NCBI RefSeq assembly: GCF_008245225.1
Contig: NZ_VTAW01000008.1
Location: forward strand, 62,001-126,000
DNA length: 64,000 bases
From: Natrialba swarupiae
GTDB taxonomy: Archaea > Halobacteriota > Halobacteria > Halobacteriales > Natrialbaceae
Direction of reading: 5' to 3'
Below, in pieces: positions 63,829 to 64,000 of the stretch. The first letter of the stretch is position 1. Every line of letters begins with the position of its first letter. The translations under genes were made by a program, and so were the position numbers. The notes under the pieces are model-generated. The model did not search any database. It worked only from the letters and a program-made list of their open reading frames with translations, and was not told the origin of the DNA.

Positions 63829-64000
63829 ATGACCGAGGCGACGGGGATCGTCGGGGAGTTCTTCTCGCTCAAAGAGGGGACCGACGCGGAGTTGTTGGCG
63901 ATGCAGTGTGGCGACTTCTACGAATTCTTCGGCGAGGACGCTGAATTCGTTAGCGACGAACTCGATCTGAAAGTCTCCCAGAAGTCCTCCCACGGCTCGT
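63829..64000 (+). CDS. mutS: MutS-family DNA mismatch repair protein (5' part only)
   Basis: The visible 57 residues start MTEATGIVGEFFSLKEGTDA, then LLAMQCGDFYEFFGEDAEFV and LDLKVSQKSSHGS. The GDFYEFFGEDA segment is the mismatch-recognition-domain signature of MutS, although the Met-Gln-Cys before it differs from the usual Phe-Arg-Met/Gln-Val. The rest lies past the window end. Several MutS paralogues occur in haloarchaea, and which one this is cannot be told from the 5' part. Confidence 0.85.
   Translation, partial: MTEATGIVGEFFSLKEGTDAELLAMQCGDFYEFFGEDAEFVSDELDLKVSQKSSHGS

Overview
The window is a high-GC haloarchaeal chromosome segment. Proteins are strongly acidic, Leu-Glu is very often written ctcgag, TATA boxes lie about 25-30 bases before many start codons (leaderless transcripts), Tat signals are common, and it carries a bacterioruberin carotenoid cluster. 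Overall content resembles Natrialbales, but that placement is an inference. Both ends cut genes: rtcB on the left and a mutS-family gene on the right.

Layout. 1-7.5 kb: rtcB and its partner archease separated by a DoxX-family membrane protein, a GNAT acetyltransferase flanked by palindromes, two small regulatory or unknown genes, a Tat lipoprotein with a duplicated His-rich domain next to a cupredoxin, a YkgJ-type protein and aIF-1A. 7.9-15 kb: a DUF2339 membrane protein, an SDR, then crtD-lyeJ-cruF facing crtB, which makes C50 bacterioruberin. 15-30 kb: mostly housekeeping genes (msrB, thrS, HAD hydrolase with class II aldolase, pyrE, an alpha/beta hydrolase, XTP pyrophosphatase), a lone nuoCD sharing one TATA element with a divergent HTH_10 regulator, an ArsR-ArsM pair, a PIN-like gene with a small overlapping partner, and a MOT1-type transporter. 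30-35 kb: an H-NOX heme sensor translationally coupled to a chemotaxis-type transducer, an AIR-synthase-like protein and thiD. 35-43 kb: a cell-surface or glycan cluster (FemAB-like transferase, probable alpha-barrel enzyme, DUF354 glycosyltransferase, polysaccharide deacetylase, secreted anchored protein).

43-54 kb is the most distinctive part. It holds four secreted proteins with closely related SipW-style signal regions (three with a full DUF1102-type head), an ER-type signal peptidase, a DUF5305 membrane protein, a zinc-ribbon membrane protein and HTH regulators. One head carries a beta-helix and another carries a beta-sandwich like those of bacterial extracellular proteins. This looks like an assembly locus for a TasA/AbpA-like extracellular fibre with exchangeable tip domains; that reading is inference.

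54-64 kb: a USP protein, an MFS transporter with a rhodanese-metallo-beta-lactamase (persulfide dioxygenase-like) gene under a palindrome-wrapped TATA box, a Cys-rich HTH_10 regulator opposite it, a CsaA-like protein, a 0.64 kb gap with ten closely spaced perfect hairpins, an APC permease coupled to a USP, another USP, and the mutS start. An imperfect palindromic intergenic element ending in ccgtatga or a variant recurs at six places. No tRNA, rRNA, CRISPR array or intact insertion sequence was seen.
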